Of a stretch of DNA of 64,000 bases, positions 54,701 through 64,000 are shown piece by piece. The stretch is taken from the NCBI GenBank assembly GCA_903813345.2, contig CAIIXF020000002.1:14764467-14828466 (forward strand). The letters run 5' to 3'. The stretch is from Owenia fusiformis. Its lineage: Eukaryota; Annelida; Polychaeta; Sabellida; Oweniidae. Below the pieces are notes generated by a model. The model was not told where the DNA came from. It saw nothing but the letters and a program-made list of their open reading frames with translations, and did not search any database. The position numbers were made by a program, and so were the translations under genes. Each line of letters starts with the position of its first letter. Positions within the stretch are counted from its first letter, which is position 1.

Positions 54701-57700
54701 TCAAATAATATTCAATATGTGACATTCACTGAAACACCATTAGATTTAAAATGGTAGAATGATCAGCAACTTATTTTAATACTCTGAGACTCATATTTTT
54801 GATTTCAAACCCAGCATTATGTTTCTCTATATCATAGATAATTGTTGTTAAATATGTGTAATACATGCCACAAGCAATATTATGAGTCAAATTAAAAAAA
54901 CGAATTATCACTTGATTTCAAACAGGTATCATATCAATTATTGCAACACATTTTGCCATGATACATTATATAAATAGCAGATATTTGCTAGAGAATTACA
55001 GTAGTCATAAACTTTGCATTCATAAACCAGTGTGAGTCAGAGAAGAATATTAAGACGGGAGAAGTAGCAGTAGACAAGAGAAGTAAGAAGACACAAGAAG
55101 TCAGCTCAGACGAAAGAAATCGAGGTGGACAAATAATACTCAGCAAGGTGCGATGTCAAGATACATGCTTGATCGATGTGGCCAGAAGAAATTCAAATTG
55201 TCTGTCATGGGAGGTGCTGGAGTGGGGAAAACATGCATCATTCAGAGGTTTATATCAGATAAATTCATTGAGGAACATGAGAGTACAGTTGAGGATATGT
55301 ACCAGGCCAAATACACAAATCAGAGTGGTGCGGTAATGCTCATAGACATGTTAGACACGACAGGATCCTATTCCTTCCCTGTGATGAGACATCTAGCAAT
55401 CCAAACCAGCGACGCATTTGTTCTCGTTTTTGATGTCAACAATAAAGCTTCTTTCGAAGAAGTAAGAATCCTCCATAAAGAAATAATCAAGCAGAGGTGT
55501 AGTAAAAACAAGACAAAAGTGAACCTTGTGGTTCCAATCATGATCGTAGCTAATAAAGTAGACTCTGATGCCACTGAACGTTGTATGCCTAAAGAAATTT
55601 CCCAAGCAATTGTTGAACTTGACTGGGATTGCAAATATGAAGAATGCTCTGCCAAGAACAATATAAACCTTCATAAAATGTTCCATAAAATTGTCCACCA
55701 AGGAATGAAGGTAAAGATGTTTAAATCTAAACATCTACCTCGCCAAAGTTCAGCACCATGTATCTCATACTTTCCAAGAAACTCCATTCAGGTGAATGAA
55801 TTTCAAAATCTCACCCATGGAAGCAAAAAAAAACAGCTGTAACATACAATAACAATCATTTAACAACAGCATCAGATTCAATACACAACATTATTAGATT
55901 CTCTATTCTGCTATTGCGATGAGATTCTATAAATATATAAACATGGGGTGGGAACATCTCATTTTGGGCAAGGTGCAGAAGAATGGCAATTGGCCAAGAA
56001 ACATCAAGTAAAGAAATATATATTTGAACTTATTTAAAAGCTGCTTAAAAATAAACCAACCCTTGCCCAAATCTATCGTTCTTCTGCACAAACTTTGTTG
56101 GAAGCCAGTTAGTTCCAATACAATATGAAGTAAGTGAAAATGGTGCAGACATTCAGAAAGATTCTAAATATCTGGTTAAACCAGTGCTTATTTCAAATTG
56201 CCCCTGCTTTGTTTTATTTTTAAAAACATCTAAAAATGCTACTTGGTAACTTTACAGACCAGATGAAAAAAAGCAGAAAATTGATCTGGCACTTCACCTT
56301 CGGGACTTCTATTCAAGTATTTTTAAAGATCCAAAGTGGAGATGCATAAATCTAATGAAAGTGTATAATGAAAGCATATACATGTATTCAAACTTTTCTG
56401 AATAGTTATTGGAATGTGAATGTAAAAAGTTATTAAAATAGAAATGATTGCACAATTTTGAATATCATAATAAGTGTATAAATAACTTGTATAAATTAGA
56501 TGTAGCTGATAATGGGACTGAAAGAAATAGAGTTATTTCTGAGCATCAATGTGAGTAAAGGTTTAAAGTGAATAAAGAGTCAATGTGAGTTATTTAGTTC
56601 TAAAGTGAGTAAAGAGACATTGTGATTCAAGGTCTCAATTGAGAGATCTCCTAATAACTAACGTCACATTACTATACACTGATCCAACACATTATGGGCA
56701 TTTGGGCTTGAACATGTGTAATATTAATATGATCTGACACTAACTACTGCATTGAATAACCTACCAGACTCTTGGCCCCATGCTTGTATAAGGCTGGTTG
56801 TGCCATGAGAATGTGGTCTGGCACTGTAGTGTTGAAGATACCATATATGATGGGAGGTAGGCCTGTGAAGATCAGGTTATAGATAAGCAGGTAGACTTGG
56901 TCCATCATAGTTGACCCTGTGAACCCATTGAAGAACTGGTACCAATATATGGTGAATATCAGCACCTATGTATGAAATATATAGTAAATATATAGTAAAT
57001 ATCAGCACCTATGTATGTAATATATAATAAAAATATCAGCACCTATGTATGTAATATATAGTAAATGTCAGCACCTATGTGTGAAATATACAATAAATAT
57101 TCGCACCTATGTATGGAATACAACTAAAAATATATGTATGGAATACAGTATATAGAGATTATCCTATATGAGGGCAGATATATTGTATTTGCCTCAGGAT
57201 AATCCCAATATCCTGAACCAACTATTTGTTTATCCCATACCAATCTTGGTCATTTGGTTCACATTGTTCAATAAGCCAAAGTTCAGAAAATTTCCAATCA
57301 ACCTTGGAATTATTTTTGTTTTCCTGGCCGTGATCAGATTTTCCTGTTTTTTTAGTTTTCATCCACATTTATTTTCTTGAATCTTTGATTATTAACAGGG
57401 ATACATATGCTCCTTCCCTTCTTTAAACTATCAAACAGATCGCGATTGTTTGCATTTTTCTCCATTGCTCAAATATTCCCATATTTATTTTCTCGAATTT
57501 TTGATTGATTAAGTGGATGCTCCTTCCACTTTTTAAACCATCAAACCGATCCCGATTGTCTGTGTTTTCTCCATTGTCGTTTACAGTCATAACAGTCATT
57601 GCACGAACGTTACAAATTATGAACAAATATGCAAGCAGCGATTATCTGCCCGCTCTGAGCGGGACGTTAAGCTATATCTGCCCGCTGATGAAAATATAAG

Positions 57701-60700
57701 ATTTTACAAACCGGCTTTATGTACCTGTAACAAATCCAAGTGTGGGATAAAAGTTTTTACAAACCAGCTTTACAAAATGTATGCATGTGTAACACCTCCA
57801 AGTACGGGATAAATAGAAAAACAGTATATAAATATCAGTATCTTTGTATAGAATACAGTTTATGGTATGGCACCTATGTAAGAAATATACAATATATGTA
57901 ATGTATTATGAAAATTAAATTGTTAATTTGCAATATGAAATGGAAACTCCATAAATTAGTGACTCCCCAAAACTTCCCAGTTTCCCTAGCCATTCCATAT
58001 GATTCCTTTAAAGATTCAGGTTTAAAGGCCCCATGTTAAGTTTGAAAAAATATTTTGATCATTTATTTACCAGTTTTCATCTAAAAAGTCTATGTCTCAA
58101 ATATTCAAATTTCCCGCCATTTTTCAAATAAAAGTTGAAATTTTTAAATCATCAAATATTCCATTATATAGTGCAAAACACATTATCCTTTTAACACTAT
58201 TGCAAAGATTGAACAAAGGACACACTATTTCAATAATAAAAAGTTAATCAGTTTTAGAACTCCTTACAATGTAGCATATGTAAAAATTTGAAGTAAATCC
58301 GTTCAGTGGTTTTCCTGGAATCGTGATGACAAGATTTATCTAAAAAAACTTTCAAAATGGTCCCCAGAATGCAAGATGGCTGCTGAAAAGTTAATCAACT
58401 TCATACCATGTAACATGTGTGAAAATCTGAAGTAAATCCATGAAGTGGTTTCCCTGGAATCATGAGGAAAAGAAAAGTGAGACGCTGCCCACCCATGACA
58501 ATATCGCACCTTTTTGTAGTAAGATTAAATAAAATGAAGGACCCACGGTCCTGTGCTCACACAGTTTGGAACCTTCAGAGGAATGTATATCCTGACTTTC
58601 AAACAAAAATATTGATTTGGATTTGTAGTCTCGAACTTTGAGAAACTTAGATAGCACAGTTGTGTGACCTAGTTTGATGACCTTTGACCTTGAAAATTTT
58701 ACTTAGTCAGAGCTCAGTCAGTAAGGTCTTTTGTGATTAAGCTGACCAAAATTGACATCCAAAAAATCAATTTGAAAAATCAACTTTTTTGACCTTTCGA
58801 AGGTCACTGAAGGTCAACTAAAGGTCAAATCCTAAAACTAATGTCAGATTTGAACTCCTGGCAACTTGTAGATGGTTTTCAAAAAAGAATTTTGTCAAAT
58901 TGAAGCAAGTTGAAAAATAACGTTTTTTGATGTTAAATATCTCAAAAACGGTAAAAATTTGATGCTGACATATATTGAGCAATATGTAGGGAATGCTTTA
59001 ATCTAATAATGATGTAATTCATTGCAAGAAATGATCAAGTATAAGGCAAACTTTGAGAAACTTGTCAATTACAAAACCTGCCATTGACTTTATACATGAG
59101 AAAGTTTCCTGAAAGTCCTACTTTTTGTCAAATTTTATAGAGTAAACACCAAAAACTGTAATTCCAAGAGCTTTGAAATCTTCAGAGGACATAAGTTGCA
59201 TATACAGCAACTACTAAAAGTTATTTGAAAGTTCTACTTCAACAAAGTGTCTAGTATTTACGGAAAATTTGAATTTTTGACGTCAAAATCCGCAATTTCT
59301 CGGAAACCGGGCGAACTTGGGAAATGGCGATGATAGGTCAAATAAGCATTATGGATATGCATAAAATGAATGTGGCTATGACTCAATCCGAATAGCAGTT
59401 TTAATTTGTGCGACCAATGTTGACGGACGGACGGACGGACCAACGGACGTCACTGATTGTTGCTGCATTGGTTTCTTCATTCATTTTCTTCTTTCGGACG
59501 GACCAACGGACGGACGCCTGGTCGATCTCACTGTGTGAGCCAAAAACAACTTACAGCATTCTTGTAAAACATGTGCAGAGCTGTTAGTGCAAGTCTGTCA
59601 TAGGACCAATGGCCATGAACCAGAAGTAACCTCTCAATAAAACGAAACTGAGCAAGGGAGAAGTCTGATGCCATCACAGCTTGCATTCCTTCCTGCCCTG
59701 AGATACCTGCAAAAAGAGTTGCAGATTTGCATTGGTTGGCTGATTTCAGTCAAATCATGTGAGGCTAAAGTAATTAAGAACCCCATCACTTTATCCCATT
59801 GTCTTCCATTGGATCATTGGCTTTCAACTAGAAAGCCCATGATTGGATTTATGTCTACCTTTTCCCTACCTTGGTATGACTCCCACTGGCTTCCTTCTAG
59901 TCATTAATTTTACATATTTTAAAATTTGTAATCAAATTTCAAAATAATAATGATTTGAAACCAGTCCACTAGACATTGAGTTGCTAATGTCAGGAATTTG
60001 TATCATATTCGATTCCTTCAATGCTAGAGAACCAATGATATTATATAAATGAATTGTACCTATTCCAATGTCAGCAGTCTGTATCATATTCACATCATTG
60101 GCACCATCTCCTATAGCTAAGCAATGTTTCTTTTGCTTGAACCTCACTAATTTCACAATTTCTCCCTGGAAACAGAACTACATCATTGTTGGAAATATAA
60201 AAACATATAAGCCATGTAGAATGTCTTGACGAAATGTATCAAAGAAAATAACAGCAGGTATCGATATGGTGAAGTGAATTCAACAATGTTTTTTCTCTTA
60301 AACCAATTATTGAAAACATTCCGTAACAAAACACGGTCCTTTATGTAATGTTGACTGATTGACAACAATTTTATGCGGAAATTATTTATAGATATCTTAT
60401 ATAACTGTTTTTATTAACATTTTTTGTTTTTTAGTGCAATTGTCTTTTGTTCCTTCCTACCAATTCTTGAGAATGAAATAAAATGTCTTTCCGAAACTTG
60501 GTCTTAGACCTCTCAATATTAAACTTATACAAAGGAAATTTTGGTTGATTTAACAAAAAGTATTCAGAAAGTTAAAATAAAACCCCCAAAATAGATAAAA
60601 ATTAAGATAAACCATTTATTTCATTAACAATTTGATGACTGGTTAAAGAGAAACATGTGTTCAAAAAAGTTAACCATATCAATACCAATCCTTATCTTAA

Positions 60701-62037
60701 ATTTTATGTAGAATCAAGACTATTTTTCAAAAATGCCAATAAATTGTATGGGTTACTAAGCCTAATATAACATTAGATTGTTTGAGCTTAGAAAGTGTAT
60801 CTGAAGACTGTGGTGTATGATCACATGACTAAGCAAGGATGAATGGTTTGTGTGATTTGCATGTTTTGGTAAGACTGTCAAATGGATGAACATTTTGATA
60901 GACATTTGGATGAGTGACATTGGCAATGGCTGCAACAATACATTTACATGTAACCCTGTATCTCATTTTGTGTAACGCTGGAAATAATAATAAATAAGAG
61001 CAGTGTCTCATAAAGATATGAAATTATTCATGTGGGGGTAATTCTAAAAATTGATCATTTCATGCAAATTTAGTACAAATCTTAAGTTCTAAACTGCTAT
61101 AAAACAAATGATTCTGAACTCAGGTTCACAATATGCACGAACATACCTTTTGAGCAGGTGTGGTCCTACAACATATAATTGTTGAGCACCTTTGTGTTAG
61201 ATCCAAAAATGACTTCTGAATTGATCCCTCAAGAGCATACTGCAATGTTTTACCATCTATCACCATAGCAACCTGATTTGTCCCATCTCCATGGTAAAAT
61301 GAGGTGGAATCTTTGTTTGGTCCATGTTGACAACCATTGGAATGTGTATTTAAAGATTCAGTATTGTGTTTAATTGTTTTTGATTTATGCTTTCCAGTTG
61401 GGCAGCACCCTGTCTTAGATTGGTCAACAGACTCACTGACATTCAATTCTATATGGCTTCCATTTAATCCATTTATTCCATGACTCACAATTCCATTACT
61501 TGTAATTCCATTGCTCTTCCCATTAACGTTTCTTTCATCAACATTGTGTCTTTCATTTGTCAAGCGCAATGCTGACAATGGTGTTTCTCCATTCATACTA
61601 CTGTTTCCAACTTCTTCAGTTGATGTCAAAAAACTAGGTCCATTCTGTGATGTATGAAGTCCCTCTTCAGGTGAAAATACAGGATTGATAATTCCATTTG
61701 AAAGCTGATCTGAGCTGATAGGATTGAATGATTGTCTTGACATGTTCCCTTTGGAGGAAGTCCTAATCCCCTGACTAGATGTTTGAGAGGTACTCGAATA
61801 CTTCCCTGCAGTACTTGGACCACTGATAGCCTTCTCTGATCCTTTCTTTGCATTACTAGCTTCGTTGAGGTAAAATACACAATTATCAATTCCATTTTCT
61901 GTGTTGGTGTATTTGAACTGGTCCAGTGTCTGGTGTATGAGGTCACTAGCCTCATCCCTGTCAGCTGCATTCAGCACAAGGACAGAGTGATCAGGTGTGA
62001 TCAATTTACATGAATGAGCCACATTGATAGCAGTCTC
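48610..62037 (-). CDS. ATP10: Class V P4-ATPase (ATP10 family phospholipid flippase), 3' half
   Basis: Eight minus-strand exons join in frame: 62037-61147, 60165-60060, 59706-59555, 56965-56765, 54029-53934, 53099-52995, 51148-50961 and 48781-48610. They give 636 residues and a TAA stop. P4-ATPases move phospholipids from the outer or lumenal to the cytosolic leaflet, usually with a CDC50 partner. Diagnostic features are ETAIN at the start, VIDGKT (259-264), GDGAND (316-321), [20 protein letters not shown], the [14 protein letters not shown] membrane segment and NPPSNPYW. The last four are ATP10-like. The phosphorylated DKTGT loop and the N-terminal membrane segments lie beyond the right edge. 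All introns have GT-AG ends and phases agree. The family usually has about 1,350-1,500 residues, so roughly the last 45% is here. Confidence 0.93.
49033..50902 (+). repeat. 17-bp minisatellite, exactly 110 units, in the last ATP10-like intron
   Basis: The unit is ATGCAAGCAGACCATAC. The 1870-bp array equals 110 x 17 with no net length change. Variation is confined to a few positions: AGACC, AGTCC, ATACC or AGTTC in the middle, CATAC or TATAT, and ATGC or ATAC. A rare AGTTC variant recurs at 49637, 49909 and 50164 (16 and 15 units apart) inside longer shared blocks, showing segmental duplication of many units at once. Because the unit contains almost no stop triplets on either strand, long artificial reading frames of up to 646 codons run through it in several frames. 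They are not genes. Confidence 0.95.
50961..51148 (-). CDS. ATP10: ATP10-like exon: membrane segments 9-10
   Basis: 188 nt, phase 0 in, phase 2 out. Acceptor TTTGTTTTCCAG, donor GTAAGT. Encodes [19 protein letters not shown], then [10 protein letters not shown] and [22 protein letters not shown] between helices 9 and 10 is characteristic of ATP10 proteins. Confidence 0.92.
51641..51827. repeat. Inverted-repeat element in an ATP10-like intron
   Basis: TCTCGGTTTGGAGAACA (51641-51657) is mirrored exactly as TGTTCTCCAAACCGAGA (51811-51827). Further matches (TAGTCTACT against AGTAGACT) suggest a MITE of about 190 bp. The rest of this intron (51149-52994) holds only this and the mariner-derived element. 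Confidence 0.75.
52477..52854. mobile_element. Mariner-derived MITE, 378 bp
   Basis: CAGGTAGTCCCAAAAGTTCC (52477 on) is mirrored at the right as GGTTT, GGGACACCCTG (ending 52854). Both ends are flanked by TA. CAGGGTGTCCCAAA-type ends are typical of mariner elements. No transposase remains. Confidence 0.75.
52995..53099 (-). CDS. ATP10: ATP10-like exon: membrane segment 8
   Basis: 105 nt, 35 codons, phase 0. Acceptor AATGTTACAG, donor GTAAGG. Encodes [16 protein letters not shown], then [12 protein letters not shown], matching the conserved FGTP and TKTWT blocks that frame helix 8. Confidence 0.9.
53934..54029 (-). CDS. ATP10: ATP10-like exon: membrane segment 7
   Basis: 96 nt, 32 codons, phase 0. 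Acceptor TTATTTGTAG, donor GTGAGT. Encodes [20 protein letters not shown], then FLFFIPYA, the helix-7 segment that in ATP10 ends in a FIPYLAY-like motif. Confidence 0.9.
54969..54976 (+). promoter_or_regulatory. TATA box of the Ras-like gene
   Basis: TATAAATA lies 184 bp before the ATG at 55153. A purine-rich leader without ATG-initiated long frames follows. Position and match to the TATA consensus support a promoter. The transcription start is not determined. Confidence 0.5.
55153..55842 (+). CDS. Ras-family small GTPase, intronless, nested in an ATP10-like intron
   Basis: 229 residues in one exon on the strand opposite the host gene. G1 GGAGVGKT (20-27), switch I ESTVED with Thr45, G3 [16 protein letters not shown] (68 on), G4 NKVD (134-137) and G5 ECSAK (164-168) are all present, so nucleotide binding is expected. 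Ras Gly12 is Ala22, and Ras Ala59 and Gln61 are Thr70 and Ser72, changes that lower GTP hydrolysis in Ras and are shared with Ras-dva/RASD-type proteins, the closest group by eye. The tail of about 45 residues is basic and ends KKKQL, with no CAAX box, so ordinary prenylation is not expected. The ATG has G at -3. AATAAA occurs at 56050 and 56571. A functional retrogene-like gene is the likely explanation. Confidence 0.88.
   Translation: MSRYMLDRCGQKKFKLSVMGGAGVGKTCIIQRFISDKFIEEHESTVEDMYQAKYTNQSGAVMLIDMLDTTGSYSFPVMRHLAIQTSDAFVLVFDVNNKASFEEVRILHKEIIKQRCSKNKTKVNLVVPIMIVANKVDSDATERCMPKEISQAIVELDWDCKYEECSAKNNINLHKMFHKIVHQGMKVKMFKSKHLPRQSSAPCISYFPRNSIQVNEFQNLTHGSKKKQL
55843..56764. other. 3' flank of the Ras-like gene within the intron
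   Basis: Likely 3' UTR up to AATAAA at 56050-56055 or 56571-56576. No other gene seen. Confidence 0.4.
56765..56965 (-). CDS. ATP10: ATP10-like exon: membrane segments 5-6
   Basis: 201 nt, 67 codons, phase 0. Encodes two hydrophobic stretches ([15 protein letters not shown] and [20 protein letters not shown]) linked by TGSTMMDQ, then [21 protein letters not shown] and ALYK match the family's cytosolic loop after helix 6. Its acceptor region has been tandemly duplicated upstream in the intron (see 56957-57110). Confidence 0.93.
56957..57110 (-). repeat. Tandem duplicates of an exon acceptor site
   Basis: The acceptor and exon start at 56965 (CATACATAG then GTGCTGATATT on the coding strand) recur upstream in the intron with boundary positions 57008, 57042, 57074 and 57106, about 32-43 bp apart, and more loosely at about 57880. 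Each copy keeps the TAG-GTGC or TAG-GTGCG junction. These are potential decoy or alternative 3' splice sites. Confidence 0.8.
57120..58020. other. Intron sequence, no gene seen
   Basis: Contains two related stretches (about 57415-57465 and 57525-57580, sharing TCAAAC, GATCGCGATTGT or GATCCCGATTGTC, and TTTTCTCCATTG) and short frames without recognisable motifs. Confidence 0.4.
58020..59540. repeat. Interspersed repeat with GACG microsatellite in an ATP10-like intron
   Basis: Starts at about AAAGGCCCCATGTTAAG (58025), includes CAAAATGGTCCCCAGAATGC and repeated GACCTTTGACCTT-like stretches, and ends in (GACG)n tracts (59423-59515) and CTCACTGTGTGAGCC. Part of it (58829-58921) matches the repeats at 62160-62535. 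It is a transposon-derived repeat of unknown class without protein. Confidence 0.55.
59555..59706 (-). CDS. ATP10: ATP10-like exon: end of P-domain to membrane segment 5
   Basis: 152 nt. Acceptor CTTTTTGCAG, donor GTAAGT. Encodes [20 protein letters not shown], then [16 protein letters not shown] and FYKNA. The run from ISGQEG to HGHW is strongly conserved in ATP10 proteins and leads into transmembrane helix 5. Confidence 0.93.
59707..61146. other. Introns around the GDGAND exon
   Basis: Apart from the 60060-60165 exon, nothing is recognised. Short open frames on both strands have no motif. Confidence 0.5.
60060..60165 (-). CDS. ATP10: ATP10-like exon: GDGAND motif
   Basis: 106 nt, phase 0 in, phase 1 out. 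Acceptor GTTTCCAG, donor GTACAA. Encodes GEIVKLVRF, then [26 protein letters not shown] holds the aspartate that coordinates Mg2+ during phosphorylation and dephosphorylation in all P-type ATPases. Confidence 0.93.
61147..62037 (-). CDS. ATP10: ATP10-like exon: nucleotide-binding/P-domain part with long insert
   Basis: 891 nt, phase 0 at both ends, residues 1-297 of the visible protein. It starts after TTGTTGCAG with [12 protein letters not shown], which follows GDKQ in the family, and ends TTPAQK before GTATGT. Between about residues 45 and 250 is a Ser/Asn/Gly-rich, poorly conserved stretch with an odd [10 protein letters not shown] segment. Conserved sequence resumes at [16 protein letters not shown] and [10 protein letters not shown], which line the P-domain. 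Class V members carry variable inserts here. This one looks disordered. Confidence 0.92.
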
Positions 62038-62159
62038 CTGCAACAACATAATAATAGCACAATGTCACACATAGGACAAGCAATCAAATCAAATTAGACA
62101 AGGCATAAACATGGCAAAATGTCACCACCTAGTTGCTCACAATATTATGAGTTCAATCT

Positions 62160-62535
62160 TAAGTCAGAAATTTGAATTTCTGACAACTTGTATATGATTT
62201 TGAAATGAAATTGGTCAATTTGAATCTAGTTGAAAAAATCTATAGTCAGATTTGAACTTTTCACAACTTGTACATAATTTTGAAAAAAAATTGGTCAATT
62301 AAAAGCAAGCTGCTTGAGAAGGTCAAATCTTAAATCTAAAGTCAGATTTGAATTTCTGATAACTTGTAGATGATTTTGAAAAAAATTGGGCAATTTGAAG
62401 CAAGTTGAAAAAATACCTTTTGAACTTTTTAACATTTTTGACCTTAAAAAGGTCATTGAAAGTCAAATCTTAAATATAGTCAGATTTGATATTCTGAAAA
62501 CTTGTAGATGATTTGAAAAAAAATTGAAGTCAGTC
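62160..62535 (+). repeat. Four tandem copies of a repeat of about 80-130 bp in the ATP10-like intron
   Basis: Copies of GTCAGATTTGAATTTCTGA, AACTTGTAGATGATTTTGAA and CAATTTGAAGCAAGTTG begin near 62163, 62246, 62341 and 62473. The same text occurs once at 58829-58921 in another intron. Confidence 0.75.
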
Positions 62536-64000
62536 TAAACAGTATTTGGTAAGTTATTGGAAGTTGTAGGAATTTGTTTCAGACCCCCCACCACCAACCA
62601 CCGATCGTCAACTGCCGACCACCGTAAAACGGACACCATAACAATATGTCACAACTTTTTGGTGGTGACATAAAAAAATGACAAGCAACCTTCAATTGTC
62701 AATAAAATTTGACAAGCTACAAGTTTTTGTGAAAGAAGAGGGATGAAGCATAGGAAGTGAATCTTAAGTGTAATTAATTATGTTTTGGGACATGTTATTC
62801 AAATTATTGACAATAATTTCATTTATGGCAATGTGAGAGTCGGTTAAGGTTTAGGTATGAACAAGCCCTAAGAAGACCATTCCCCGGTTATCCCAGGTAA
62901 ATGTTTCTGGTAAGTTACACTGAACGAAACATCAAGCTTCAGATCTCGAGAGTACGAGATGAGACTTTAGACGAGATATCGATAGGGTTGTAGTTGGAGG
63001 GTTTTCTCCCTAGGTGCGTACAAAATCCATTAACATCAATGTAAGTTATACATTTCGATTCTTTTTATCGACATTTATCTCTTGTATATACATTTATCTA
63101 TCGCTGAATCGTTTTGTGAAAATTTTATCGTAATATTTCACACAAAAAACGTCAGTTTAAAAAAGTTCAAAAAAAAAATTTCAAACACGTTTTATCTTTT
63201 GTCTTTATGACTTTGTAGTTTTATGTTTGAAGTATTCAATTGATATCTCGTACATATGGTTTAAAACTTGAATTTATACAAAAGAATTAATTTATTGATG
63301 AATATGGACACGTCACATATTACTCGAGTCTCTACCTTACAGCTAGATGTAACTTCATTTATTTCGTATGTACTCGTATTTCGTATGTAAAATTTGCTAC
63401 ACGCACCTAGAAATCATTTTATATTAATTATATTTAGGATGAAGCGTTGCTTGTCTGGTTTTAGATATTTCAAAATTTCTTTTCGGAGTTTGACACATGG
63501 TTAAATTTTCTCGCTGTAGCTAAAAATGGCTTCCGGTTCCAGACGTCAATAATGTAGGAAACTTTGAAATTATTCTCGCTTAAAGAAATCAAATATAACA
63601 TTAGATTCAGACGGAGATGTGTGCTGATGTTTCTCAAATCTATACATAAAGATATATTTCATATTATTATGCCGTATTTCCTGTGTGTGTGACACATTGA
63701 TTTACAATATTTACAACACCAAGGCAGCTAATCTTTCTACTCAAAGCCGGAATATAGAGAAGGTTTGGACCTAAGTAAGTCACATACATGTCCTCAAGTT
63801 ACGTTCACTAGACTCCATCCAATCTAATAATAGATATTTCATTTATTTACGAGTGTAAGTAACCTTGTAGGCTATTAAATAAATATATCTATTCTATTTG
63901 ATTATCCCATTCCAGAGATTTCTGGTTGTTATTGGGATTATTCTTAGTACCATTAAGGTACAGATATCATTTTATTATTTGATATATATTTATCTCTTGA
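62536..64000. other. Intron or flank to the right edge, no exon seen
   Basis: The exon preceding ETAIN should end with the codons for GDKQ, but no such sequence occurs up to 64000. The intron is therefore at least about 1.96 kb. A short CCACCAACCACC-rich patch lies at about 62590-62630. Confidence 0.5.

Noticed and set aside
55368-55734. Two minus-strand frames of 97 and 113 codons over the Ras-like gene.
   Set aside because: Antisense shadows of the GTPase coding sequence, without their own motifs.
61626-61970. 114-codon minus-strand frame overlapping the large flippase exon.
   Set aside because: Shadow frame of the ATP10-like coding sequence, which has strong family motifs.

Overview
This is an AT-rich stretch of an animal nuclear genome with few genes and many repeats. 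Split genes with GT-AG introns, a class V P4-ATPase, Tc1/mariner relics, many short inverted-repeat transposons and GACG/CCGT-rich interspersed repeats suggest a marine invertebrate. A mollusc or other lophotrochozoan is my best guess, but that is inference, not proof. I see no tRNA or rRNA gene and nothing bacterial.

Left flank (1-6.2 kb): a dead mariner-like transposon with unusually long inverted repeats (1200-2685) carries a second DNA transposon inserted in its left arm (1250-1850, with an 8-bp target duplication). Two fold-back or terminal-inverted-repeat elements follow, then half of a palindromic repeat whose full form sits near 48 kb.

Tandem array (about 6.17-29.9 kb): nine units of a roughly 2.9-kb repeat, seven near full length, one internally deleted to 1.26 kb, and the last one ending early. 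Each full unit holds five exon-like modules with good splice signals (E3, E4, E5, E1, E2), a stack of about six 165-bp sub-repeats with poly-G tracts, and CCAA- and ATTGT-rich low-complexity DNA. The exon modules join in one phase-consistent frame, but the same few stop codons recur in the copies I read. It therefore looks like amplified pseudogene exons or a noncoding transcript. A diverged single copy of module E1 lies beyond the array at 32.48 kb and may be the ancestral last exon. I cannot name the protein family.

Middle (29.9-48.6 kb): no convincing intact gene. It holds a Tc1/mariner relic, two sets of 21-bp tandem repeats, many MITE-like inverted repeats, a five-times-repeated hairpin motif (36.2-36.4 kb), and nested inverted-repeat pairs around 41.5 kb that may be the remains of a roughly 9-kb inverted duplication.

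Right (48.6-64 kb): the 3' half of a class V P4-ATPase (ATP10 family, phospholipid flippase) on the minus strand. Eight exons encode 636 residues, from just before the ATP-binding-domain insertion to the stop. The 5' half is outside the window. Its last intron holds a 17-bp minisatellite of exactly 110 units. A larger intron holds an intronless Ras-family GTPase on the opposite strand with its own TATA box. Another intron carries tandem duplicates of a splice acceptor. Apart from this nesting I see no functional link between the ATPase and the GTPase.
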